NCBI GenBank assembly: GCA_023450835.1
Contig: JAEXGM010000211.1
Coordinates: 1-6,062, forward strand
From: Bacillota bacterium
Lineage (GTDB): Bacteria; Bacillota; Clostridia; Lachnospirales; Lachnospiraceae
Reading direction: 5' to 3'
DNA: 6,062 nt
Below are positions 1-6,062 of the stretch, one piece after another (positions within the stretch are counted from its first letter, which is position 1; each line of letters opens with the position of its first letter). Under the pieces are notes generated by a model that saw only the letters and a list, made by a program, of their open reading frames with translations, was not told the origin of the DNA and searched no databases. A program made the position numbers and the translations under genes.

Positions 1-1
1 C

Positions 2-781
2 TTTGTCTGGCCGGACAATGTACATATGCTGCAAAATCGTGAAATGGACAGTATATATCTTGAAGAACTGAACACAGAGGTTTATGGCTTCAGTTTTCAT
101 GCAAGAGAGATAAGAGAGCCCCTTTATGACAGGATAACTCCCGGCTGTGGGGAAAGAATCAATATTCTTCTTGCTCATGGCGGAAGTATCGACAATATTC
201 CGATAGATAAAAATGCTTTGATTCGTTCCGGTTTCGATTATATCGCCTTGGGACATATCCATAAGCCGGAATATCTGTCAGAACGAATTGCCTACTCCGG
301 TTCCCTTGAGCCCATGGACAAGAATGAGACCGGAGAGAGGGGTTATATAAAAGGGGAAATCATAAAAGAAGATGAGACAAGTAAAGTATCCTCCGTTTTT
401 ATTCCAAGTGCAAGATGCCAGTATAAGAAACTGACCCTGAGAGTTGACCCGGGTATAACAAATCAGGAAATACGTGATAACATACGTGAGGCCATTGCCG
501 GCGAAGGAAAGAATCACATATACCAGTTTGCTCTTCATGGTAAGAGGGCGAGGGATATGGTATTTGATAAGGAAGGATTTCTTGCTCTTGGTAATATTCT
601 GGAGATAGTTGACAACACTCTTCCGGATTATGATTTTACAGTCTTAAAGGAAGAAAACGAAGATAATATCATAGGTTTTTATATAAAAACTATCGAAGAA
701 GGGGATTTCTCAAAGGAATTAGGGGAAAAAGCCTTATATTATGGTATGGAAGCCCTTCTGGAAGCCAAGAATTATAAATAA
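2..781 (+). CDS. SbcD/YhaO-like metallophosphoesterase (DNA exonuclease subunit), 5' end missing
   Basis: This is the C-terminal 259 residues of a calcineurin-like phosphoesterase of the SbcD/Mre11/YhaO group, which cuts DNA ends with a two-metal centre and works with an SbcC-like ATPase. The frame is open from base 2, and the residues before the first ATG (26), FVWPDNVH, fit the family, so the true start lies upstream and ATG 26 is only an internal Met. Visible metal-site motifs are LLAHGG (His codon 176-178) and GHIH (His codons 254-256 and 260-262), followed by YSGSLEP, which is typical of SbcD/YhaO. The earlier motifs (DxH, GD, GNHD) must be in the missing N-terminal part, probably a little over 100 residues if the protein is near the roughly 400 residues of YhaO. 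The C-terminal 150 residues match the capping and partner-binding region in position. The stop codon TAA (779-781) touches the next gene's ribosome binding site. Family assignment is firm; nuclease activity is inferred. Confidence 0.88.
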   Translation, partial: FVWPDNVHMLQNREMDSIYLEELNTEVYGFSFHAREIREPLYDRITPGCGERINILLAHGGSIDNIPIDKNALIRSGFDYIALGHIHKPEYLSERIAYSGSLEPMDKNETGERGYIKGEIIKEDETSKVSSVFIPSARCQYKKLTLRVDPGITNQEIRDNIREAIAGEGKNHIYQFALHGKRARDMVFDKEGFLALGNILEIVDNTLPDYDFTVLKEENEDNIIGFYIKTIEEGDFSKELGEKALYYGMEALLEAKNYK

Positions 782-796
782 GGAGAGAAACAGTTG
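781..796 (+). promoter_or_regulatory. Ribosome binding site and TTG start of the YhaN-like gene, coupled to the upstream stop
   Basis: AGGAG at 781-785 begins on the last base of the upstream TAA stop and lies 8 bases before a TTG at 794-796. No ATG or GTG lies nearby in this frame, and the protein from TTG begins MQLKELKISDFGKF, the normal opening of SMC/Rad50-like heads. TTG is therefore the real start. The arrangement implies translational coupling of the two subunits. Confidence 0.85.
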
Positions 797-2914
797 CAAT
801 TAAAGGAGCTTAAGATATCGGATTTTGGAAAATTTCATCAGAAGAATATTTCCCTAAAGGCAGGCATAAACCTGGTCTATGGAGAAAATGAAGCTGGCAA
901 ATCCACAGTTCATGCCTTTATCAGAGGAATGCTCTTTGGCATTGAGAAACCAAGAGGCAGAGTATCAAAGGATGATACCTATACCAGATATCAGCCTTGG
1001 GACAGCCCTTTTTCCTATCGCGGAAGTCTGGATTATACTCTGGAGGGAAGAAACTACCGGATTATTCGCAATCTGGAGAAGAACCAGAAAAATATAAGCC
1101 TTCTTGACCTTGAGACCGGAAGAGAGCTGGGAAGTGACAACAGCGGGATAAGAGAAATGCTGGGCGGCCTTACGGAATCCGGGTATGTAAATACCGTCAG
1201 TGTAGAACAGCAAAAAGTAAGAACAGGTGCAGAACTGGCCGGTGAGGTTAGAAATTATATTACGAACCTGTCCCTGGCTAAGAACAATGAAGTGGATGTT
1301 AACAAGGCACTTGCTTTTTTACAGGGAAAGAAGAAAGAGCTGGAAAGCAAACGGCCTTTGCAGGAGTTAAAAGAAACAAAAGAGCTGATAGAAAAAGGGA
1401 AAGTTGCAGAGCAGCGTGCCGATAATCTTATGAATCAGCTAAATAAAGCGACAAAAGATCTCCTTCTTGCAGAAGAAAAGCTGAGCCAGGAAATACCGGA
1501 TGACAAGGAAATGCAAAGGGTTTCCAGGTATGAGGAAGCATTACTGCGTTATCCTCTTATGGAAGAGAAACTCCATTCTTATGAAGCGGATAAGAACAAA
1601 CGAAAAGAACTTGCAGCGAAAAGGAATTCCTTAAAGGCAGAGATAGATGTAAATAACTATCCTGAGAGCAGTGAGTTAAAGCAGAATATAGAAATTATAA
1701 GAAATTCTCTTAAACTAAAAGAGGGAATAGAAAACGAAAAACAAAAGCTGCTTTCCGAAGCTGCCGTAAGAGAAAAGAACAGCAGAAGAAATGCACTGGC
1801 AGGGACTGCTCTTCTATTGCTGGCAGGAATAATGTTCTTCCTTATGGGCCTTGCAAGCCATAGTAAAGTCTGGCTGGCAGCTATTCCGCTATTCATAGGT
1901 GCGGCAGCGGTTGGAATCTATACTTTGCGAAAAAGCTCTGAGGGTAATTATAGTGAGGAGCTGAGCCGCCTTGAGATAAAAGTTCAGCAGGTTCAAAAGC
2001 AAAGGGAAGAAATTTTTTCCGGATTCCATGTGAAAAATGAAGAAGAACTTACGGCCCTTTATGAAGCTTCTATTAAGGCCGAACTTCAGAACAATTTTAA
2101 GGAAGAGCAAATCAAGGGATACATAGGGCAGGAGAAGCTATTAGAAGAGAATTTATTGGAGGAAAGGAAGGAAATCCTATCTTATCTGATGCTTATACCG
2201 GAAGAGAAAGAGAGACTGATGCAAAAGGAGTATGAACCGGAAGAAAAGGACCTCTTAAGAGTACGGGTTTATCTGGCAGGGAAAAAAGAAGAGCAAAAAA
2301 GGGCCAGGGCGGAATTATACAAAGAAAGAGACCGGCTCAGTCTTCTTGCAGAGCAAATCAAATGGGAGCTGAATTCCTTGGCTGATAACGAAGAAAACCT
2401 CTTGTTCTATCAGGAAAAGGAAAAGAAGCTGCTTGAGAAGGAAGAGGAGCTTCGCACAGAGCTGGAAGCTGTGGCAGCAGCTATGGAAACGATCAGGACG
2501 CTTTCTCAGAAGATACATGATTCCTTCGGAACCGTCTTAAACCGCAAAATATCATCCCTTGTATCAGAGCTTACAGACGGTAAATACAGTAATATCAGGA
2601 TAGATGAGAATTTGGATATAAAGGCTGAGATAGGAGAGGAATACCGGCTGCTGGATAGATTAAGTACCGGAACGATGGAACAGTTTTTACTTGCTTTAAG
2701 GCTTGGCGTTTCCGATGTGCTTTATGACAAAGAACTCCCGCTGCTTCTCGATGATTGTTTTGCTTATTATGATGATAAGAGAACAAAAGCGGCACTGTCT
2801 TATCTTGCTGCCTGTAACAGGCAGATACTTCTCTTCACTTGTCATGAAAGAGAGAAGATAATCCTGGACGAACTTGGAATTTCTTATAACTATATAAACC
2901 TGGGAGAAATATGA
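794..2914 (+). CDS. SbcC/YhaN-like AAA ATPase with a central membrane hairpin
   Basis: This 706-residue SMC/Rad50-type ATPase is probably the partner of the phosphoesterase just upstream. Walker A is GENEAGKST (residues 30-38), in a head beginning at residue 1. A long Lys/Glu-rich coiled coil runs from about 165 to 330. Two hydrophobic segments follow (about 334-354 and 359-378), separated by ASHSK, and then a second coiled coil to about 600. The C-terminal head has the signature LSTGT (623-627) with Gln630, Walker B LPLLLDD (648-654), a D-loop YYDDKR, and a switch His684 in FTCHERE. Its only cysteines (655, 674, 683) are in this head, so there is no CxxC zinc hook. The hydrophobic pair sits at the coiled-coil tip and predicts anchoring to the membrane, as I recall for B. 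subtilis YhaN. It is shorter than YhaN (about 960) or SbcC (over 1000), mostly through shorter coils. The start is TTG with a good ribosome binding site. A role in DNA-end processing is inferred. Confidence 0.88.
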   Translation: MQLKELKISDFGKFHQKNISLKAGINLVYGENEAGKSTVHAFIRGMLFGIEKPRGRVSKDDTYTRYQPWDSPFSYRGSLDYTLEGRNYRIIRNLEKNQKNISLLDLETGRELGSDNSGIREMLGGLTESGYVNTVSVEQQKVRTGAELAGEVRNYITNLSLAKNNEVDVNKALAFLQGKKKELESKRPLQELKETKELIEKGKVAEQRADNLMNQLNKATKDLLLAEEKLSQEIPDDKEMQRVSRYEEALLRYPLMEEKLHSYEADKNKRKELAAKRNSLKAEIDVNNYPESSELKQNIEIIRNSLKLKEGIENEKQKLLSEAAVREKNSRRNALAGTALLLLAGIMFFLMGLASHSKVWLAAIPLFIGAAAVGIYTLRKSSEGNYSEELSRLEIKVQQVQKQREEIFSGFHVKNEEELTALYEASIKAELQNNFKEEQIKGYIGQEKLLEENLLEERKEILSYLMLIPEEKERLMQKEYEPEEKDLLRVRVYLAGKKEEQKRARAELYKERDRLSLLAEQIKWELNSLADNEENLLFYQEKEKKLLEKEEELRTELEAVAAAMETIRTLSQKIHDSFGTVLNRKISSLVSELTDGKYSNIRIDENLDIKAEIGEEYRLLDRLSTGTMEQFLLALRLGVSDVLYDKELPLLLDDCFAYYDDKRTKAALSYLAACNRQILLFTCHEREKIILDELGISYNYINLGEI

Positions 2915-2934
2915 CCCTGATAAATCAAGAGCTG

Positions 2935-2958
2935 TAAGCCCTGACCCAGTCAGGCTTA
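2935..2958 (+). other. Imperfect inverted repeat (possible RNA hairpin) after the ATPase gene
   Basis: TAAGCC (2935-2940) pairs with GGCTTA (2953-2958), and TGA (2942-2944) with TCA (2950-2952), leaving one bulged C at 2941 and a CCCAG loop. That makes a nine-pair stem starting 20 bases after the ATPase stop codon. It is followed by TACAAG with no run of T, so it is not a standard intrinsic terminator. It may be an mRNA-processing or stabilising hairpin, or chance. Confidence 0.4.
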
Positions 2959-2965
2959 TACAAGA

Positions 2966-2983
2966 ACCGTTTTATTAAGCGGT
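2966..2983 (+). other. Small inverted repeat just before the PBP ribosome binding site
   Basis: ACCGTTT (2966-2972) can pair with AAGCGGT (2977-2983), giving seven pairs including one G-U, around a TATT loop. It ends 5 bases before GAGG (2989-2992), the PBP ribosome binding site. It could modestly affect translation or mRNA ends. The stem is short, and formation in the cell is unproven. Confidence 0.3.
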
Positions 2984-2988
2984 ATGAC

Positions 2989-3000
2989 GAGGCATATATG
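2989..3000 (+). promoter_or_regulatory. Ribosome binding site and ATG start of the PBP gene
   Basis: GAGG at 2989-2992 lies 5 bases before ATG 2998-3000, slightly tight but usable. The next in-frame ATG, at 3157, lacks a comparable site. Starting there would remove 53 residues of a low-complexity cytoplasmic tail but leave the membrane anchor intact, so it cannot be excluded from domain content alone. Confidence 0.65.
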
Positions 3001-5424
3001 GAAAATAATAAAAACAATTCACGTAATGGCAGTGCTGATACAAAAGGCAGAGCAGCCGCAAGCAGCAGAACTGCACAAAACGGCCGTGCCAAAAGTGGTA
3101 ATGTTGCTGCAAACAATGTTGTTGCAGGCAACAACGGCAAAAAGGATAGTGATAATATGACAACAGGTACTAAACATAAGAAGAAAAAGAATAAACGTTT
3201 AAGACAAAAAATCAGATTGACATTTTTAGCGGTATTCCTGGTGTTTTCTCTGCTTTTTCTGGCAGGCTGCCTGTTTTTTGACTATAAGTACGGAGACGCC
3301 TTTGTGGAATATCAGAAAGAGGCTAATAAACTGGTAGATGAATCTACCCCTGAAACCTTCCGGCAGATGGAAACCAGTTTGGTGTATGACAGCAACAAAA
3401 AGCTGCTGTCCATCTTAAAGGGAGAAAAAGACGTTTATTATCTGGATTATGAGGATATTCCCCAATATGTTGTACAGGCGATGATCTCTATTGAAGACAA
3501 GAAATTCTTAGAGCATGGCGGAGTGGACTTATCGGCAAATATCCGTGCCGCCATAGCCTTGATAAAGCATAAGGGACATATTACCCAGGGCGCCAGTACT
3601 ATAACCCAGCAGCTGGCAAGAGGTATCTTTTTAACCAATGAAGTAAGCTATGAAAGAAAATTAAAAGAAATCTTTATAGCGGTGGATTTGGAGAAGAAGT
3701 ACAGCAAGAAACAGATAATGGAATTTTACTTAAATAATATTTACTTTGCCAACGGTTACTACGGAATTCAAGCGGCCAGCAAAGGTTACTTTAACACAAC
3801 CGTGAATAAGCTAAGTCTTTCACAGATAGCATTTCTATGCGCGATTCCTAATAACCCAACCATATACGACCCTCTGGATTACCCGGAAAATACTCTAAAG
3901 AGAAGAGACCGTATATTGAACCAAATGTATAAGGATGGAAATATCAGTGAGGCGGAATATGACCAGGCTGTGGCGGAAAAGATTAAATTAAAGTCCAAGA
4001 AGCTGGACCGCAACAATTATGTGGAGACCTATATCTTCTACTGTGCTACGAGAGCTTTAATGGAGCAGCAGGGTTTTGTATTCAAGACGCAATTCGAGTC
4101 TGACGATGCAAAGGATGAATACGATAAGGAATACAGTGAAACTTATGCGAAATGCCAGAAATCTTTATACTATGGTGGCTATCGAATCTATACCTCCATT
4201 GACATGACGAAGCAGGAGGAACTGCAAAAAGCGGTGGATGATACCCTTGCCGATTTTACGGATAAGAACGATGAGGGAGTTTATAAATTCCAGGGTGCTG
4301 CCGTCTCCATTGACAACAAAACCGGAAGGGTAATTGCCATCGTAGGCGGCAGGTATCAGGAGTCCCAGGGCTTAACTTTAAACCGTGCATACCAGAGTTT
4401 CCGTCAGCCCGGAAGTTCTATAAAGCCTCTGATTGTTTACACCCCGTCCTTTGAGAATGGCTACTATCCCGATTCCCAAGTAAACGACCATAAATTTGAT
4501 GGCGGCCCGTCGAATTCAGACAGTGTTTATCTTGGTAAGATTCCTTTAAGGCAAGCCGTGGAAAAATCCAAGAATACCGTAGCCTGGCAGCTGTTCCAGG
4601 AGCTGACTCCAAAGGTTGGCTTATCTTATCTGTTAAATATGAACTTCAGTAAAATCGATAAAAATGATTATTATCCGGCAGCCTCCCTGGGTGGTTTTAC
4701 AAATGGTGTGAGCCCCTTGGAAATGACTTCAGCCTATGCTGCTCTTGAGAATGACGGAGTATTCAGAAAGCCTACCTGCATCGTGACGATTAAGGATTCA
4801 GAAGGAAATGTCATCGTAGACAATAAGATGATTAAAAAGCAAATATATAGCCAGAATGCGGCCCGTATGATGACGGATGTCCTGACCGGTGTTATAAAGT
4901 ACGGTACCGGAAAGGGCCTTGCACTTGACAACATGGTATCCGCAGGAAAGACAGGAACAACTAACGACAAAAAGGATGGCTGGTTCGTTGGCTATACTCC
5001 TTATTATACTACCGGCGTATGGGTAGGTTATGATATTCCTAAGACCAGCAGCAACCTAGCCGGTGCCACTTACCCCGGAACCATCTGGAAGACCTTCATG
5101 AATCAGATTAATAAAGGCCTTGACAATGTTCCGTTCTCCCCTTATACCGACACCAGAACAGATGAAGAAAAAGCGGAAGATCAGGGTATTACACCGACGC
5201 CCACACCGACACCGACAGATACACCAACGCCTACGGACACTCCGACCGAAGCACCGACGGATACCATAACAGAGACACCGACGGAGCCTGATGATGGAGG
5301 CGGTACTGAAATAACAGGGACACCGACAGAGGCACCAACGGAAATTCCGGGCGATGGCAGTAATACAGATAATGGCGGCGATAATCCGGAAACAGACAAC
5401 GGCTGGGATATTACATCACCGTAA
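2998..5424 (+). CDS. Class A penicillin-binding protein (PBP1A family), bifunctional peptidoglycan synthase
   Basis: This 808-residue enzyme polymerises lipid II into glycan strands and cross-links the stem peptides outside the membrane. In order: an Asn/Ala/Gly-rich cytoplasmic tail (1-58), a basic stretch rich in Lys/Arg (59-73), one membrane anchor (about 74-94), a GT51 glycosyltransferase, and a transpeptidase. The GT51 motifs are EDKKFLEHGG (Glu166 catalytic), GASTITQQLARG (198-209), RKLKEIFIAVDLE, and KKQIMEFYLNNIYF with the second conserved Glu242. The transpeptidase has SSIK (nucleophile Ser473, Lys476), SKN (524-526) and KTGT (651-654), so both activities should be intact. A small variation is FANGYYG (250-256), where FGxGxYG is usual. 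From about residue 722 an acidic Thr/Pro/Asp-rich tail runs to the end, low in complexity and probably disordered outside the cell. The gene ends with tandem in-frame stops TAA TAA (5422-5427). No clear promoter of its own is visible, so read-through from the ATPase gene is plausible. Confidence 0.96.
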   Translation: MENNKNNSRNGSADTKGRAAASSRTAQNGRAKSGNVAANNVVAGNNGKKDSDNMTTGTKHKKKKNKRLRQKIRLTFLAVFLVFSLLFLAGCLFFDYKYGDAFVEYQKEANKLVDESTPETFRQMETSLVYDSNKKLLSILKGEKDVYYLDYEDIPQYVVQAMISIEDKKFLEHGGVDLSANIRAAIALIKHKGHITQGASTITQQLARGIFLTNEVSYERKLKEIFIAVDLEKKYSKKQIMEFYLNNIYFANGYYGIQAASKGYFNTTVNKLSLSQIAFLCAIPNNPTIYDPLDYPENTLKRRDRILNQMYKDGNISEAEYDQAVAEKIKLKSKKLDRNNYVETYIFYCATRALMEQQGFVFKTQFESDDAKDEYDKEYSETYAKCQKSLYYGGYRIYTSIDMTKQEELQKAVDDTLADFTDKNDEGVYKFQGAAVSIDNKTGRVIAIVGGRYQESQGLTLNRAYQSFRQPGSSIKPLIVYTPSFENGYYPDSQVNDHKFDGGPSNSDSVYLGKIPLRQAVEKSKNTVAWQLFQELTPKVGLSYLLNMNFSKIDKNDYYPAASLGGFTNGVSPLEMTSAYAALENDGVFRKPTCIVTIKDSEGNVIVDNKMIKKQIYSQNAARMMTDVLTGVIKYGTGKGLALDNMVSAGKTGTTNDKKDGWFVGYTPYYTTGVWVGYDIPKTSSNLAGATYPGTIWKTFMNQINKGLDNVPFSPYTDTRTDEEKAEDQGITPTPTPTPTDTPTPTDTPTEAPTDTITETPTEPDDGGGTEITGTPTEAPTEIPGDGSNTDNGGDNPETDNGWDITSP
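5191..5349 (+). repeat. Degenerate Thr-Pro coding repeat in the PBP tail
   Basis: Variants of ACACCGACG, ACACCAACG and GCACCGACG recur, encoding TPT, TDT and TEAPT units. A dense block lies at 5191-5289 and a shorter one at 5320-5349, separated by an Asp/Gly-rich stretch. It encodes an extracellular unstructured tail beyond the transpeptidase domain. Such tracts can change length by slippage, but these copies are imperfect, so instability is only a possibility. The opposite-strand reading frame here (Val-Gly-Ser repeats) is an artefact of the repeat. Confidence 0.8.
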
Positions 5425-5433
5425 TAAAAGCTA

Positions 5434-5464
5434 TTGACTCTCCTGTAACAACAGGGTTTACACT
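5434..5464 (+). promoter_or_regulatory. MerR-type promoter with a 19-base spacer upstream of the merR-family gene
   Basis: TTGACT (5434-5439) matches five of six bases of the -35 consensus, and TACACT (5459-5464) four of six of the -10. The spacer is 19 bases instead of the normal 17. Over-long spacers are the hallmark of promoters that MerR-family activators remodel. Transcription would start near 5471. Because it faces the regulator on the same strand, it suggests autoregulation and probably control of genes past the right edge. Confidence 0.72.
5442..5455 (+). promoter_or_regulatory. Probable MerR operator dyad in the promoter spacer
   Basis: CCTGT (5442-5446) and ACAGG (5451-5455) form an inverted repeat around AACA. 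Its centre (5448.5) almost coincides with the centre of the spacer (5449), as expected for a MerR dimer binding between the -35 and -10. The arms are perfect for only five pairs; the flanks do not extend the symmetry. Confidence 0.62.
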
Positions 5465-5493
5465 TACTTTATTGGGGCCCCAATAAAGTAAGT
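5462..5493 (+). repeat. Perfect 32-base palindrome centred on GGGGCCCC
   Basis: Two 16-base arms are exact reverse complements with no spacer: ACTTACTTTATTGGGG (5462-5477) and its complement (5478-5493). The palindrome overlaps the last three bases of the proposed -10, covers the predicted transcription start, and ends 3 bases before the GAGG ribosome binding site (5497-5500). No T run follows the stem on either strand, which argues against a standard terminator. It could be a second operator, a 5' mRNA hairpin, or a barrier to read-through from the PBP gene. Confidence 0.9.
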
Positions 5494-5505
5494 AATGAGG
5501 TAAAC

Positions 5506-6062
5506 ATGTTCAAAATCGGCGAATTTGCAAAATTAAACAGGATAACCATAAGTACCTTACGGCATTATGATGCCATAAACCTGCTAAAACCTGTGCGGAT
5601 AGAGGAGACAACCGGATACCGCTATTATTCGGCAGAGCAGATGCCATATCTTAGCCGGATTCTTAGGTTAAAGGAGATGGGTTTCTCTTTAGAAGAAATC
5701 ACCCTTATAATCAAGGGAAATACGGATAAGAATGTCTTAATGGAACTTCTTAGCTTAAGGCAGACGCAGATACGGGATACCATAGCCAGGGAAGAAGAAA
5801 GGTTAATTAACCTTAAGGACTTTATGCGTGACCTGAATCAGGAGGGCAATGCAATGGAATACAATATACTTTTGAAGAAAACAGATAGTATAAAGGTAGC
5901 AGGGTTAAGGGATTTTATTCCCGGCTATACAGCACAAGGACCTTTATGGGAAGAGCTTGTCAGCTATATTAATGAAAATCACGGAAAGATAGTACCGCCC
6001 TGTATTGCTATCTATTATGATAACAAGGGTCCTGAAAGTTTAGTGGATGCGGAAGTCCTGGA
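5506..6062 (+). CDS. MerR-family transcriptional regulator with GyrI-like ligand domain, 3' end missing
   Basis: The frame is open from ATG 5506 to the window edge (185 full codons). GAGG at 5497-5500 is 5 bases upstream. Residues 1-70 are a MerR winged helix-turn-helix: MFKIGEFAKL, then RHYD (19-22), LLKP (26-29), TGYRYY (36-41) and LKEMGFSLEEI (55-65). A charged helix from about 73 to 111 is the antiparallel dimerisation coil. From about 118 the pattern (EYNILLKKTDSIKVAGLR, later PLWEELVSYI and CIAIYYD) resembles the GyrI/BmrR effector-binding domain, which senses small, often hydrophobic or cationic, compounds. No metal-binding cysteine pattern of the MerR/CueR type is seen in the visible part. 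Relatives are about 270 residues, so roughly 85 are missing. It is probably an activator in the BltR/BmrR/Mta style, acting on the 19-base-spacer promoter before it. The inducer and the target beyond itself cannot be told from this window. Confidence 0.92.
   Translation, partial: MFKIGEFAKLNRITISTLRHYDAINLLKPVRIEETTGYRYYSAEQMPYLSRILRLKEMGFSLEEITLIIKGNTDKNVLMELLSLRQTQIRDTIAREEERLINLKDFMRDLNQEGNAMEYNILLKKTDSIKVAGLRDFIPGYTAQGPLWEELVSYINENHGKIVPPCIAIYYDNKGPESLVDAEVL

Noticed and set aside
26..28. ATG at 26 as the start of the phosphoesterase.
   Set aside because: The frame is open to base 2 with family-like residues before it, there is no ribosome binding site, and starting here would lack the first metal-binding motifs.
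278..538. Minus-strand open frame of 86 residues inside the phosphoesterase gene.
   Set aside because: It lies opposite a gene with conserved motifs, shows no recognisable domain, and has no evident operon context.
2934..2962. Possible promoter for the PBP gene with TATACA at 2957-2962.
   Set aside because: The only positioned -35 candidate (GTAAGC, 2934-2939) does not resemble TTGACA, and the -10 match overlaps a hairpin arm.
3262..3270. LAGC (residues 88-91) in the PBP anchor resembles a lipoprotein lipobox.
   Set aside because: It follows a 73-residue cytoplasmic leader, and hydrophobic residues LFF continue after the Cys. A class A PBP uses an uncleaved signal anchor, so the match is most likely chance.
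5181..5399. Open frame on the minus strand encoding Val-Gly-Ser repeats.
   Set aside because: It is the complement of the Thr-Pro repeat; its regularity comes from the codons of the PBP tail, and the PBP frame has clear domain support.
5462..5493. The palindrome as an intrinsic terminator for the PBP gene.
   Set aside because: There is no T run after the stem on either strand, and the GC core is flanked by T-rich then A-rich sequence, the wrong order. Some termination by the long stem is not excluded.

Overview
The window reads as ordinary chromosomal sequence from a low-to-moderate GC Gram-positive bacterium, most likely a clostridial Firmicute of the Lachnospiraceae type. This rests on A/G-rich coding strands with strong GAGG/GGAG ribosome binding sites, a TTG start, a YhaO/YhaN-like nuclease-ATPase pair, and a class A penicillin-binding protein (PBP) ending in a long Thr-Pro-rich tail. 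The taxon is inferred from style, not from a marker gene. All four genes are on the + strand, coding density is high, and no gap exceeds 90 bases.

Layout. (1) Positions 2-781 hold the C-terminal part of an SbcD/YhaO-like metallophosphoesterase, probably an exonuclease subunit; its start lies left of the window. (2) Positions 794-2914 hold its partner, an SbcC/YhaN-like ATPase. It starts at a TTG codon whose ribosome binding site touches the stop codon of gene 1. It has Walker A at the N-terminus, signature and Walker B at the C-terminus, coiled coil between them, and a hydrophobic double segment where SbcC/Rad50 would carry a zinc hook. (3) An 83-base gap with two small predicted hairpins leads to 2998-5424, a bifunctional glycosyltransferase/transpeptidase PBP with all catalytic motifs and a low-complexity tail. 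(4) An 81-base gap holds a MerR-type promoter (TTGACT, 19-base spacer, TACACT) with a dyad in the spacer, followed by a perfect 32-base palindrome. (5) From 5506 to the window end runs the 5' part of a MerR-family regulator with a GyrI/BmrR-like ligand domain.

How they work together. Genes 1 and 2 are very likely translationally coupled and form one DNA-processing complex. The PBP may be read through from them, since no convincing terminator or promoter is visible in between, but its role in cell-wall synthesis is separate. The MerR gene begins a new transcription unit that looks self-regulated, and its usual partner, an efflux or detoxification gene, would lie beyond the right edge.

I see no phage, insertion sequence, CRISPR array, tRNA or rRNA, and nothing that amounts to a clearly new biological system. 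The most unusual local element is the perfect palindrome at 5462-5493, between the merR promoter and its start codon.
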